Shown piece by piece: positions 52,513 through 61,272 of a stretch of 64,000 bases of DNA. A program made the position numbers and the translations under genes. Source of the DNA: Sphingobacteriales bacterium 39-19. GTDB lineage: Bacteria > Bacteroidota > Bacteroidia > Chitinophagales > Chitinophagaceae. Where the stretch lies: positions 1 to 64,000 of the forward strand of contig MKTX01000017.1 in NCBI GenBank assembly GCA_001898465.1, written 5' to 3'. Positions within the stretch are counted from its first letter, which is position 1; every line of letters begins with the position of its first letter. The notes below the pieces were generated by a model. The model was not told the origin of the DNA and searched no databases. It saw only the letters and a list, made by a program, of their open reading frames with translations.

Positions 52513-53424
52513 TTAAAAAATAAGGGTACCGGGTGGCAATCCTGTATTTCCCTGGAGCCCACCGGTATGCAGGCATATAATTTTGCTCCCGGTATTAAAA
52601 TAATTTTTATTTACCAGGTCACTAATAGCCAGCATAAGTTTGCCGGTATATACAAAGTCTGTGGGAATCTGTGTTTTTTCAAAAAACCGGTTCATAAAAT
52701 CAATCTCATTTTTTGTGTGTTTTGCATAGCCTCCTTCATGATAATTCGGAAACACTTGAATATTTGGCAGTACGGGCTTACCTGTTAAATAAGATAACCG
52801 TTGCGGAATATCACTTATATTTTTTAAAACAGGTATCCCTATTATTTCCTGGCTTTTATCTGCTGCTAATGATAATCCCGCAAGGGTGGTAGCCGTTCCT
52901 ACGGCCGTACAAATATGTGTTGCATTTTGCTGCGATAAAAGATCCATAATATGAGATGCGCCCAGGGCTCCTTGTTTGCCATAGCCACCTTCGGGTACTA
53001 TTATGGGATCGTTGTATTGTTCCAATAAGACTTTATTATTTTCCGAGGCGGCCATTTTTTTATATGCTTCCCGGCTTACAAAAATCAAATTCATTCCATA
53101 TTCTTTGCAGGCAAGCAGTGTTGGCGACCATTGTTCCGGCTCTTCGCCCCTTACAATACCGGTAGCCGCAATTCCACAAGCTTTGCATGCAAATGCGGTA
53201 GCCACTAAATGATTGGAATAAGCGCCACCAAAAGTAAGGAGAGCTTTTTCAGGAAGTTGTTTACAGGCCTGCAGATAATAAGCTAATTTAAAAATTTTAT
53301 TTCCGGAAACAATGGGATGCAATTGATCTAAACGGGCAACAAAAACCTGTATATTTTTTCCGGGATCAAAAAAAGATGAGATATCGGTACAGATAATTTG
53401 TTTTTTATGGAATAGAAATTGCAT
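52513..53424 (-). CDS. PLP-dependent ACC deaminase/D-cysteine desulfhydrase-family enzyme
   Basis: 303 residues, fold-type II PLP enzyme. The lysine forming the internal aldimine is in IVSGNKIFKLAYYL, followed by LTFGGAYSNHLVATAFACKACG (Ser/Asn binding the substrate carboxylate). The phosphate-binding loop lies in CTAVGTATTLAGLSLA, and EGGYGKQGALGA is typical of the DcyD/ACC-deaminase group. Relatives cleave D-cysteine or D-amino acids to pyruvate and ammonia, or open the cyclopropane ring of ACC; which reaction applies cannot be read here. It diverges from the nucleotidyltransferase gene. Confidence 0.82.
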   Translation of the reverse strand: MQFLFHKKQIICTDISSFFDPGKNIQVFVARLDQLHPIVSGNKIFKLAYYLQACKQLPEKALLTFGGAYSNHLVATAFACKACGIAATGIVRGEEPEQWSPTLLACKEYGMNLIFVSREAYKKMAASENNKVLLEQYNDPIIVPEGGYGKQGALGASHIMDLLSQQNATHICTAVGTATTLAGLSLAADKSQEIIGIPVLKNISDIPQRLSYLTGKPVLPNIQVFPNYHEGGYAKHTKNEIDFMNRFFEKTQIPTDFVYTGKLMLAISDLVNKNYFNTGSKIICLHTGGLQGNTGLPPGTLIF

Positions 53425-53450
53425 TTACGATTGCTTTAGGCTTATTTTTG
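53419..53450 (+). promoter_or_regulatory. Promoter of the nucleotidyltransferase gene
   Basis: TTG at 53419-53421, 21 nt, then TATTTTTG (53443-53450). The ATG at 53484 follows 33 nt later. The upstream TTG codon at 53448 lies within this box, so it is not the start. Confidence 0.55.
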
Positions 53451-53483
53451 CGACAAATTTTAAATAAAATTTCCAGATTAATT

Positions 53484-54383
53484 ATGAAACCTACTTTATT
53501 AATTTTAGCAGCAGGTATGGCAAGCCGGTATGGGAGTATGAAACAAACCGAAGGTTTTGGCCCATATCATGAAACGATTATGGATTATTCCATCTACGAT
53601 GCCATACATGCGGGTTTTGGAAAAGTAGTCTTTATAATTCGTGAAGATTTTGCTGAAAATTTTAAAGCCATTTTTGATGAAAAGCTAAAAGGTAAAATTG
53701 AAGTAGCCTATGTGTACCAGCATTTAAACAGTTATGCAGAGGCCCGGTATATTCCGGAAGGCCGTACAAAACCGTGGGGAACGGGGCATGCCATGCTTTG
53801 TGCCAAAGATGTAATTCAAGAACCTTTTGCTGTAATTAATGCGGATGATTTTTATGGAACAGATGGGTTTGTAAAAGCTTATCGTTTTTTGGTTCAGGAA
53901 TGTAATGCCCATACCTATGCTATTATAGGATACAAATTGGCCAATACATTAAGTGAATTTGGTACCGTAAGCAGGGGGGTATGTAAAACAGATGCAGCGG
54001 GTAACCTGGTAGATATTCATGAACGTACAAAAATATACAGAAACGAACAGGGTAAAATTGTGTATGAAGAAAATGATGAAAAAACAGAGGTGCCGGAATC
54101 CTCCAGTGTATCCATGAACTTCTGGTGTTTTCACCCATCCGTATTTTTAATCATTGAAAAATTATTTTCTGAATTTCCTAAGAACAATTTACAGAACCCG
54201 AAAGCTGAATTTTTTATTCCGCTGATCGGGGAGCATTTTATTAAAACCGATGGAAATAATATCCGGGTAATACCTACCGATTCGCAATGGTTTGGTGTTA
54301 CCTACAAAGAAGATGCGGCCGGTGTAAAAGAAAATATTGCTGCATTGATTGCTGCCAAAGCATATCCTGAAAAATTATTTTAA
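53484..54383 (+). CDS. Sugar-phosphate nucleotidyltransferase-family protein
   Basis: 299 residues from the ATG at 53484. The GT-A-like NTP-transferase domain opens TLLILAAGMASRYGSMKQTEGFG, with the nucleotide loop GMASRYGSMKQ. TKPWGTGHAMLCAKDVIQEP and FAVINADDFYGTDGF hold the base-contact and metal-binding acids. The middle contains NFWCFHPSVFLIIEKLF. This resembles GalU/RmlA-type enzymes but is a divergent Bacteroidota group; substrate unknown. It may feed activated sugar to the nearby polysaccharide genes, which is inference. A bidirectional terminator follows. Confidence 0.8.
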   Translation: MKPTLLILAAGMASRYGSMKQTEGFGPYHETIMDYSIYDAIHAGFGKVVFIIREDFAENFKAIFDEKLKGKIEVAYVYQHLNSYAEARYIPEGRTKPWGTGHAMLCAKDVIQEPFAVINADDFYGTDGFVKAYRFLVQECNAHTYAIIGYKLANTLSEFGTVSRGVCKTDAAGNLVDIHERTKIYRNEQGKIVYEENDEKTEVPESSSVSMNFWCFHPSVFLIIEKLFSEFPKNNLQNPKAEFFIPLIGEHFIKTDGNNIRVIPTDSQWFGVTYKEDAAGVKENIAALIAAKAYPEKLF

Positions 54384-54396
54384 AATGTTTCAATAT

Positions 54397-54428
54397 AAAA
54401 AAGGCTGCTTGTAAAAGCAGCCTTTTTT
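54397..54428. terminator. Bidirectional terminator between convergent genes
   Basis: AAAAAAGGCTGCTT and AAGCAGCCTTTTTT with a GTAA loop, between the nucleotidyltransferase gene (+) and the M13 peptidase gene (-). Confidence 0.93.
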
Positions 54429-54439
54429 GTATGATATAT

Positions 54440-56467
54440 TTACCAAATCTTTACCCGTAAACTATCGGGCCGGTACATTTTATCGCCTGGTTTTATTCCA
54501 AATGCTTCATAAAATTCCGGTACATTCACTACCGGGCCATTTACTCTTTGTATGGCTGGCGCATGCACATCTGTCATTACCTGGCTGGCTACACTTTCGG
54601 GCCGGTTTTTATAAAGCCATCCCAGGGCATAGCCTAAAAAATATCTTTGTAAAGGGGTATAACCAGAAATTTTTTCATTCTTTTTATAGGTATCGGTTTT
54701 CTTAAAAGCATCAAGCCCGATTAGCATACCTCCCAGGTCGGCAATGTTTTCGCCCTGTGTGGCTTCTCCATTAATGTGCAGGGTATCAATAGGAATAAAT
54801 TCATTAAACTGTGCTATGATCTTTTTTGCACGGTCACTAAATTCTTCAGCATCTTTTTTTGTCCACCAATCATACAGGTTTCCTTTTGCATCATACTGGC
54901 GGCCCTGGTCATCAAAGCCGTGGGTAATTTCGTGGCCAATAGTAGATGCCGCAGCATATCCATACACAAGGGCATCATCCAGTTCATTATCAGCATAACC
55001 GGGTACCGAAAAGATGCCGGCCGGTAACACGATTTCATTATTGCTTGGGTTATAATAGGCATTATAGGTTTGAGGTGTCATTTCCCATTCGTTCCTGTCA
55101 ACCGGTTTACCCAATTTATTTATTTCATATTGATGCCACCATTCATTGGCTCTTTGCATATTTAATACCCATGGGCCGTCGTCAATTTTTAAGCTGCTAA
55201 AATCTTTCCATCTATCCGGGTATCCTACTTTCTTTGTTATTTTTGCTAATTTATCATAAGCTTTTTGCTTGGTGCTGTCATTCATCCAGGTAAGTTTTTC
55301 AATTCTTTCTTTGTAAGCAACACGCACATTCTCTACCATATCGCTATATCTTTTTTTGGCAGCTTCTGTAAAATATTCCTTCACGAATAGTTGCCCCAGG
55401 GCTTCACCAATAGCTGATTCTTCGGCATCCAGCACCCGTTTCCATCTGTCTCTCGGTTTGGTTGCGCCGGTAATGGCTTTGCGGTATTCAAATGCATTAT
55501 TATAGGTAGCGCTGTCTAAATAGGCTGCGGATAATTGTATAAGCCTGAGTTTTAAATAATTTTTCCATACATCAAGGGGTGTTTGTTTTATTTCATTTGA
55601 TAGCGCAACAATAAATTCCGGCTGACCTACAATTACAGAATCTACTTTATTGGCACCCACTTCTTTTGCATAGTTTATCCAGTTAAAGGAAGGCCCGGTT
55701 TTCATTAACTGTTCCCAGCTCATTTTGTTGTAATTTTTATAGGGATCTCTCAGGTCTGCTAATTTCCGGCTGGCTTTTGCAAGTTTTGTTTCTAAGTTGA
55801 AAACTTGATTCACATTCGCAGTAGCTGTTGCAGGGTCAATCCGGGTAAAAGTTTTGGCCATATAATCCTGGTAAGCTTTTTTTACCTGTACAGAGCGGGC
55901 ATCGGTATTAAAATAATAATCCCGGTTGGGTAATCCCAATCCGCCCTGCGAAAAATGATAGGCCATTTCATCGCTTTTCTTATCATCCTGGTACACATAA
56001 TCACTAAAAAGGCCGCTAACCCCTTTGCGATGAAGCATGGCTGCTACGCTAACCAGGTCATCGGGGGTTTTAATGGCGTCTATCTTTTCAAAGTCAGGCT
56101 GTAAAGGAGTTAATTTAGCAGCTTCAATAGCTGCAGAGTCCATCCCGCTTTTCCAGAAATCACCAATTTTTTGAGATACTGATCCGGCTCTTGCCTTTTC
56201 TTTTATTGCATCTTCATTGATCTTGCGAAGTTTTTGATAAATTTCATCTTGCACCATATTGCCAATGCCCCATCCACTTTCTGTATCTGGAATTTTTGTT
56301 TTTTTATACCATCCACCGTTTGCAAACATAAAAAAGTCGTCACCGGGTTTTACCGTACTATCTATGTTCATTGCCAATATATCCGGTTTAGCTGCGTTGG
56401 TTGATTTTTTTGAATTGCATGAAATGAGTAATGAAATTGAAATGAATGCAAGAAATATTTTGTACAT
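54440..56467 (-). CDS. M13-family zinc metallopeptidase lipoprotein (PepO/neprilysin-like)
   Basis: 675 residues. The lipoprotein signal has lipobox LLISC with Cys17. The M13 domains follow: PGDDFFMFANGGWYKKTKIP at the head, the substrate-binding NAYYNPSNNEIVLPAGIF (Asn-Ala-Tyr/Phe-Tyr), the zinc motif HEITH at residues 512-516, and the third ligand Glu in ENIADLGGMLIGLDA. The tail YRPDSLRVKIW is the common C-terminal variant of the CxxW ending. Exported oligopeptidase likely anchored to an envelope membrane. Its promoter (56487-56518) has a TTTG and a near-match -7 box. Confidence 0.93.
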   Translation of the reverse strand: MYKIFLAFISISLLISCNSKKSTNAAKPDILAMNIDSTVKPGDDFFMFANGGWYKKTKIPDTESGWGIGNMVQDEIYQKLRKINEDAIKEKARAGSVSQKIGDFWKSGMDSAAIEAAKLTPLQPDFEKIDAIKTPDDLVSVAAMLHRKGVSGLFSDYVYQDDKKSDEMAYHFSQGGLGLPNRDYYFNTDARSVQVKKAYQDYMAKTFTRIDPATATANVNQVFNLETKLAKASRKLADLRDPYKNYNKMSWEQLMKTGPSFNWINYAKEVGANKVDSVIVGQPEFIVALSNEIKQTPLDVWKNYLKLRLIQLSAAYLDSATYNNAFEYRKAITGATKPRDRWKRVLDAEESAIGEALGQLFVKEYFTEAAKKRYSDMVENVRVAYKERIEKLTWMNDSTKQKAYDKLAKITKKVGYPDRWKDFSSLKIDDGPWVLNMQRANEWWHQYEINKLGKPVDRNEWEMTPQTYNAYYNPSNNEIVLPAGIFSVPGYADNELDDALVYGYAAASTIGHEITHGFDDQGRQYDAKGNLYDWWTKKDAEEFSDRAKKIIAQFNEFIPIDTLHINGEATQGENIADLGGMLIGLDAFKKTDTYKKNEKISGYTPLQRYFLGYALGWLYKNRPESVASQVMTDVHAPAIQRVNGPVVNVPEFYEAFGIKPGDKMYRPDSLRVKIW

Positions 56468-56486
56468 GGTTTATTAAATTAATTTA

Positions 56487-56518
56487 TAAATGTAGTTTAG
56501 TAGCGGTTGAACTGCAAA
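56487..56518 (-). promoter_or_regulatory. Candidate promoter of the M13 peptidase gene
   Basis: On the minus strand: TTTG (56518-56515), 20 nt, then TACATTTA (56494-56487), one mismatch from TAnnTTTG, 19 nt before the ATG. Confidence 0.45.
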
Positions 56519-56603
56519 TTAATTTTATGAAAGGTAAACCGGGCAGGGTATAAAAAAAGCGATGAATACTCACCGCCATTTTTTATTCTACTTATTGCCT
56601 GGG

Positions 56604-57719
56604 TTAATTGCCCTTAATCATAAAGACGTAATCTTGTAATTTTTTAATTTGATTTACCCTGTCATTTCCTTTTAATACATTAGAGCCTTTAAATGCAATG
56701 TTTTCATTGCCTTTTATTTTTTTCACTTCTGCTATAGCACGGGTAATATTGACTGCTTTTATGGCAAATACTACGCCATCGGCATTGGTTTCAAGGCTAT
56801 TGATAACACCTACCAGTTCACCATTCTTATTAATCACGGGCGAGCCGCTATTGCCTTCGTTGGCCGAGGTACTGAGCTGGCAAAATATGGTATCCATTTG
56901 ATAACCGTTTCTGGCACTTATATAACCTTCTCCATATACTACTTCCTGTTTAGGAAAACCCAGCATGAAAACCTGTTCGCCAAGTTCAGCATTTGATTTT
57001 TTAATGGTATAGGGTAGGGATGCCATCTTAGGAAAGTCGTAATCATCTACTTTTATGATGGCAAGGTCCATTTGCGGGTTTACATAAACAGAATGGGCGC
57101 TGAATTGTTCCCCTTTATTATTTTCAATAATCAATTTATGTTTTGCCTGGTCTATCACGTGAGCATTGGTAACTATATAATTGTTTACGGCATCAATCAT
57201 AAAACCGGTAGCCCTGAACTTGGCATCGAGCCGGGGTTTTACGACAGGTGCGTTTACGCCGGCTTCCAGTTTGCTGAGCTTGCTTTCTATTTGGCGTGTT
57301 TTACTTTCCTGTTGGTTTAATTTTTCAACAAGAGGTTTTATATTGGTAGGGTTTTGCTTGGCAACAGAAGACACCAGCCCGGCAATAAACAGGGATACCA
57401 CACCAGCTATAGAAGCCGCTACGGCAATGGTACGCTTGGATCGGGCCCACAGTTGTATGAGTTTGCCTTTGCCTTTGGGGAGGTTACGGGAAATGATACC
57501 TTCTTCTGAAAGTTTGGTTTCCACTTCGTGCAAGGCGACGGTAAAGTTTTTGCGATCGCTGTATTTCTCGAGTTCGTTGTAGAAAAATATTTGTTCTACT
57601 ACGGTTTGGTCCAGCTCAGGATTATTTTTTCTCAGGTCTTCAAAATATATTTTTTCCTGGGCGCTCATTTCACCTTTTACAAACCTTTCTACCGCATCCA
57701 TTAATAAAGAATCTTCCAT
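56604..57719 (-). CDS. Membrane anti-sigma-like protein fused to a trypsin-like serine protease
   Basis: 371 residues. Residues 1-80 resemble the cytosolic N-terminus of Bacteroidota anti-sigma factors (FVKGEMSAQEKIYFEDLRKNN). One membrane helix spans about 95-117 (TIAVAASIAGVVSLFIAGLV). A short coiled coil (125-153) leads to an S1C-type protease in the periplasm with His187 (VTNAHVID), Asp218 (QMDLAIIK) and Ser291 (NEGNSGSPVINKNG). No PDZ domain. It follows the ECF sigma gene by 3 nt and is surely cotranscribed. Likely role: hold the sigma factor, with the periplasmic protease domain acting as sensor or effector. This last point is inference. Confidence 0.8.
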   Translation of the reverse strand: MEDSLLMDAVERFVKGEMSAQEKIYFEDLRKNNPELDQTVVEQIFFYNELEKYSDRKNFTVALHEVETKLSEEGIISRNLPKGKGKLIQLWARSKRTIAVAASIAGVVSLFIAGLVSSVAKQNPTNIKPLVEKLNQQESKTRQIESKLSKLEAGVNAPVVKPRLDAKFRATGFMIDAVNNYIVTNAHVIDQAKHKLIIENNKGEQFSAHSVYVNPQMDLAIIKVDDYDFPKMASLPYTIKKSNAELGEQVFMLGFPKQEVVYGEGYISARNGYQMDTIFCQLSTSANEGNSGSPVINKNGELVGVINSLETNADGVVFAIKAVNITRAIAEVKKIKGNENIAFKGSNVLKGNDRVNQIKKLQDYVFMIKGN

Positions 57720-57722
57720 ATC

Positions 57723-58289
57723 TTATTCACTAAATTTGTATTGTGCAAAAAATAACTTTTTCAACCGCACAAGGCATTTATATTTTTGTGTTTTCGCATT
57801 ATCCGCATTGGTATATCCAAAATCGGATGCTATTTGTTGCATGGGCTTTTTTTGGATGTAGTAGGCTTCCAGTAAACTTTTACAAGGTTCGCCCACTTTT
57901 GCCATGGCAGCTTCCATCAGGTTAAAGTCATTTTGTTTTTTTTCATGATGCTCTACATCATCATCTACCGGTATGCTTTCTTCCAGCATATCATTTTGGC
58001 TGATAAATCGGTTGCTTTGTTGTAATTTTTTCAGCCAAAGCCTCCTGCTTACCGAATAAATGAATGTTTTAAGCTGGCAATGCAACTCAAATTCACCTGA
58101 TTTCGCTTTTTCAAATAGCACAATCATGGTTTCCTGGAAAATATCAGCGGCATCATCTGAAGAACCATTGTTATTGATTACCAGAGATTTAACCATGCTA
58201 TAATGCTCCCGGTATATCCGTTCTATTGATTCTTTGCGCTCCTGGGCAAGCCCTTCCAGTAAAAGCTTTTCTTGTTCTAATGTTGTCAC
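57723..58289 (-). CDS. ECF-type RNA polymerase sigma factor
   Basis: 188 residues if started at the GTG at 58289; a TTG at 58334 in the same frame would add 15 residues. No ATG is available. Region 2: IYREHYSMVKSLVINNNGSSDDAADIFQETMIVLFEKA, with the -10-binding DIFQETMIV helix. Region 4: CKSLLEAYYIQKKPMQQIASDFGYTN followed by VRLKKLF. The acidic linker EESIPVDDDVEHHEKKQ is typical. Directs transcription of a stress or envelope regulon in complex with core RNA polymerase. The cotranscribed downstream partner is the anti-sigma/protease fusion. Confidence 0.87.
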   Translation of the reverse strand: MTTLEQEKLLLEGLAQERKESIERIYREHYSMVKSLVINNNGSSDDAADIFQETMIVLFEKAKSGEFELHCQLKTFIYSVSRRLWLKKLQQSNRFISQNDMLEESIPVDDDVEHHEKKQNDFNLMEAAMAKVGEPCKSLLEAYYIQKKPMQQIASDFGYTNADNAKTQKYKCLVRLKKLFFAQYKFSE

Positions 58290-58321
58290 CGGTCTGATAT
58301 TAATACAATAATAATGGTTTT

Positions 58322-58367
58322 GTAACCCAAGCAAAGAAAAAAAATATTTTTTAAACCCATGGGTTAC
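58322..58367. promoter_or_regulatory. Inverted-repeat region between the sigma and lipoprotein genes
   Basis: GTAACCC (58322-58328) and GGGTTAC (58361-58367) are perfect inverted copies 32 nt apart. The 12-bp palindrome AACCCATGGGTT (58354-58365) overlaps the right copy. The half-sites resemble the GTAAC-type -35 elements of ECF sigma promoters, oriented towards both flanking genes. An operator or autoregulated divergent promoter is a reasonable reading, not proven. Confidence 0.45.
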
Positions 58368-58426
58368 CTTTTTCTTATGTGGGGTATTAACATGAAATTA
58401 TAATTTTAATTAAACAAAAAACAAAA

Positions 58427-58621
58427 ATGAAAAAATTCTTAGCTGTTGCTGTTATCGCAATGTCATTAGTAGCTTGTAACGATGGTGAAAAGAAAACTGA
58501 AGAAGTTAAATCTTCTGATACTACAACTATCGTAACTCCTGCTGCTCCCGAAACTACTCAAGTAGTTACTGATACTACAGTTAAAACAACTGTAACTACA
58601 GATACTTTGAAAAAAGACTAA
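58427..58621 (+). CDS. Small Thr-rich lipoprotein
   Basis: 64 residues. Signal peptide with lipobox LVAC, Cys17. The mature part is short and rich in Thr, Val, Lys and Glu, with repeated DTT and TTV patterns and no domain. Codons are strongly biased to ACT, GTT, GCT, ATC and AAC, unlike neighbouring genes, suggesting very high expression. It diverges from the sigma operon across the inverted-repeat region and may belong to the same regulon. Envelope-anchored protein of unknown role. Confidence 0.78.
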   Translation: MKKFLAVAVIAMSLVACNDGEKKTEEVKSSDTTTIVTPAAPETTQVVTDTTVKTTVTTDTLKKD

Positions 58622-58694
58622 TCTGGATTTCAGCTAATATTCCTGGGTTTTGCCACCGGGGTATTTAAAAAATAGTTTTTAGGCAAGCAATCGT

Positions 58695-58729
58695 AATAAA
58701 CCGTTCATTTTTTGAGCGGTTTATTTTTT
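58695..58729. terminator. Terminator between the lipoprotein gene and lolD
   Basis: AATAAACCGTTCA pairs with TGAGCGGTTTATT (one G-T pair) around a T-rich loop, then a T run. It can serve both convergent genes. Confidence 0.85.
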
Positions 58730-58749
58730 ATACTTATAGCATTTTTATT

Positions 58750-59403
58750 TTAAGAAATGATTTGCCCATCTTTCATATGAATTACCCGGTTACTCATTTG
58801 GGCCAGTTCTTCATTATGGGTTACTATCAAAAAGGTTTGGTTGCGGGTATTACATAAATCAATGAATAATTTGTGTAATTCCCTGGCATTTATACTATCT
58901 AAATTACCGGTGGGTTCGTCTGCCATAATGATATCGGGGTTATTAATCAGTGCCCTGGCTACTGCTACCCGCTGTTGTTCACCCCCGCTTAATTCCCCCG
59001 GTTTATGCTCTGTTCGGTTTTGTAAGCCCATTTGTTCCAGTAATTCCATGCCCTTTTTTACCGTTTCAGCTCTTTTTGATCCGCCAATCCAGCCGGGGAT
59101 GCATACATTTTCAATAGCTGTAAATTCAGGTAATAAATGATGAAATTGAAAAATAAAACCGATATGCTTGTTCCGGAACCGGGCAAGCGATTTGCCGGCT
59201 AATTGGTCTATGCGGGTGTTTTGTAAGATAATTTTTCCCTTATTGGGCTTATCTAAAGTGCCTAAAATATGTAAAAGAGTACTCTTTCCGGCGCCAGAAG
59301 AACCAACAATACTAACGATTTCGCCTTTTTGAATTTCCAGGTCTACTCCTTTTAATACTTGTAATGCTCCATATTTTTTTTCTATTTGCTTTGCCTGTAA
59401 CAT
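58750..59403 (-). CDS. lolD: LolD-like ABC transporter ATPase
   Basis: 217 residues. Walker [17 protein letters not shown]-loop [18 protein letters not shown], signature [16 protein letters not shown], Walker [13 protein letters not shown] and switch His in [10 protein letters not shown] are all intact. The PEFTAIENV and GNLDS segments are the MacB/LolD branch. LolD powers lipoprotein release from the inner membrane with LolC/E; no permease gene is adjacent, which is common in this phylum. A role with another MacB-type permease cannot be excluded. Confidence 0.85.
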   Translation of the reverse strand: MLQAKQIEKKYGALQVLKGVDLEIQKGEIVSIVGSSGAGKSTLLHILGTLDKPNKGKIILQNTRIDQLAGKSLARFRNKHIGFIFQFHHLLPEFTAIENVCIPGWIGGSKRAETVKKGMELLEQMGLQNRTEHKPGELSGGEQQRVAVARALINNPDIIMADEPTGNLDSINARELHKLFIDLCNTRNQTFLIVTHNEELAQMSNRVIHMKDGQIIS

Positions 59404-59522
59404 AGGCCGAAAATACTTCTTTTAAGGCATAATAATGACGGTGTACCGGAATCAAAAAAAAATCAAATTGAAGTAATCGGGCATAAGATACAGGGGGAAA
59501 AACGGGGATGTTTAAAAACACT

Positions 59523-59553
59523 TTTGGTAGTTTCAGGGTAAAATTTACATTTG
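59523..59553 (+). promoter_or_regulatory. Promoter of the DUF2795 gene
   Basis: TTTG (59523-59526), 19 nt, then TACATTTG (59546-59553): a full consensus match, with the ATG 26 nt downstream of the box. Confidence 0.78.
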
Positions 59554-59578
59554 CAAAAAATTAAACCAGATATAGACC

Positions 59579-59800
59579 ATGTTTTGGACACTCGAATTAG
59601 CATCGCATCTTGAGGATGCACCCTGGCCAGCGACCAAAGACGAATTGATTGATTACAGCATTCGTAGTGGAGCTCCTATTGAAGTAATTGAAAATTTGCA
59701 GGAACTGGAAGACGAGGGAGATCTTTACGAAGGGCTGGAAGATATATGGCCTGATTACCCCAGCCAGGAAGATTTCTTTTTTAATGAAGATGAATATTAA
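59579..59800 (+). CDS. DUF2795 family small acidic protein
   Basis: 73 residues, very acidic. The block FWTLELASHLEDAPWPATKDELIDYSIRSGAP is the DUF2795 signature, and the tail PDYPSQEDFFFNEDEY is strongly conserved among Bacteroidota copies. Function unknown; cytosolic. Has its own consensus promoter and terminator, so it is an independent unit and probably well expressed. Confidence 0.9.
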   Translation: MFWTLELASHLEDAPWPATKDELIDYSIRSGAPIEVIENLQELEDEGDLYEGLEDIWPDYPSQEDFFFNEDEY

Positions 59801-59837
59801 ATAATACCCGCTGCGTGCGGTAGTACCTGATTATAAA

Positions 59838-59869
59838 AAAGCCCTCTGTAAAAGAGGGCTTTCATTTTT
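59838..59869. terminator. Terminator between the DUF2795 gene and rocD
   Basis: AAAGCCCTCT, GTAA loop, AAGAGGGCTTT, then a T-rich stretch; between convergent genes. Confidence 0.88.
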
Positions 59870-59881
59870 ATAAGTAAAACA

Positions 59882-61117
59882 TCAATAATGCAATACCTCC
59901 AAACTTTTTTTAATGATCTGGATACATTCATCAATTTGTGTTTTATTGATGATAAGCGGGGGGGCAAACCTTATTTTATCGCCATGGGTGGGCTTAGCCA
60001 GCAACCCGTTTTCTTTTAAGGCAAGGCAAAGCTCCCAGGCTGCATCGGGGTTTGGGTGTTTAATAATGATTGCATTTAATAACCCCATTCCACGAACCTG
60101 AATATGCTCAGAATCAATTTTTTTCAATTCGGTCCTGAAATAAGCTCCTAAAGTTTCGGCATTCTCAGCCATATTTTCTTCTTTTAAAACTTGTAATGCT
60201 TTTATGGCAACTGCACAAGCCAGTGGGTTACCGCCATAGGTGCTGCCATGTTCCCCGGGTTTTATGGTAAGCATGATATCATCATTGGCCAATACCGCAC
60301 TTACCGGTAATGTACCCCCGCTCAGCGCTTTCCCCAGGATGAGTACATCGGGCCTTATATTTTCATGGTCACAGGCTAGCATGCGCCCGGTTCGGCATAA
60401 ACCGGTTTGTATTTCATCGGCCATCATGAGTACATTGTATTGGGTACATAATTCCCGAATACCTTTGTAATAGCCATGATCCGGCACTACTACCCCCGCT
60501 TCTCCCTGTATGGGTTCAAATAAAAAGGCGGCTGTATCCTTATCCTGCAGTGCCGCTTCAAGCGCAGCTAAATCATTATAAGGAATTACCTGGAAGCCAG
60601 GTAAGTATGGGCCAAAGTTTTGTTTTGCTACCGGGTCGGTACTAAAGGAAATGACACCTAAAGTGCGGCCATGAAAATTTTGAGCACATACAATAATTTT
60701 TGCTTTCATCGGTTCTACACCCTTTACTTCGTAAGCCCATTTGCGGGCTAATTTTAAAGCGGTTTCCACGGCTTCTACACCGGTATTCATGGGGAGTACC
60801 TTGTTGTACCCAAAGTATTGCGTTATAAAGGACTCATAGGTTCCTAAAATATTATTATAAAAAGCTCTTGAAGTAAGGGTTAATACCTGGGCCTGCTGTA
60901 AAAGAGTATCAATAATGGCGGGATGGCAATGGCCCTGGTTTACGGCTGAATAGCCACTTAAAAAATCATAATACCGCTTTCCTTCTACATCCCACACGTG
61001 TACCCCAAGCCCTTTGTTTAAAACTACGGGTAAAGGATGATAATTATGGGCTCCGTATTTTTCTTCCAGGTCAAGAAAATACTGGGTATTGGCACCGGCC
61101 TGCATAGTTGTTTGCAT
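59882..61117 (-). CDS. rocD: Ornithine--oxo-acid aminotransferase
   Basis: 411 residues. Fold-type I PLP class III transaminase that converts ornithine and 2-oxoglutarate to glutamate semialdehyde and glutamate in arginine/ornithine breakdown. Motifs: [34 protein letters not shown] (GVEAVE is the ornithine-specific form), [15 protein letters not shown], the PLP-ring Asp in [10 protein letters not shown], and the PLP lysine in [16 protein letters not shown]. The length is normal. Monocistronic. Confidence 0.95.
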   Translation of the reverse strand: MQTTMQAGANTQYFLDLEEKYGAHNYHPLPVVLNKGLGVHVWDVEGKRYYDFLSGYSAVNQGHCHPAIIDTLLQQAQVLTLTSRAFYNNILGTYESFITQYFGYNKVLPMNTGVEAVETALKLARKWAYEVKGVEPMKAKIIVCAQNFHGRTLGVISFSTDPVAKQNFGPYLPGFQVIPYNDLAALEAALQDKDTAAFLFEPIQGEAGVVVPDHGYYKGIRELCTQYNVLMMADEIQTGLCRTGRMLACDHENIRPDVLILGKALSGGTLPVSAVLANDDIMLTIKPGEHGSTYGGNPLACAVAIKALQVLKEENMAENAETLGAYFRTELKKIDSEHIQVRGMGLLNAIIIKHPNPDAAWELCLALKENGLLAKPTHGDKIRFAPPLIINKTQIDECIQIIKKSLEVLHY

Positions 61118-61272
61118 ATTTAAAAATTTAAAAATCGTTTAGAAAAAAATAAAAGAAAGTGTCTCCCGGGCGGGAGTGTGGCACAGCCTAACTTCGATGA
61201 TTTAATAAATCAAGATTGCTTTGTAAGAATTGTTGTATGGTTGTAACCTGGCTGATAAGCAAATTTAAAATA

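Noticed and set aside
53448-53483. TTG start extending the nucleotidyltransferase by 12 residues
   Set aside because: The codon lies inside the -7 promoter box, and the family N-terminus begins at the ATG 53484.
61163-61176. CTCCC/GGGAG hairpin upstream of rocD
   Set aside because: Five-bp stem with no T run and not at a gene end; likely chance in a GC-rich patch.
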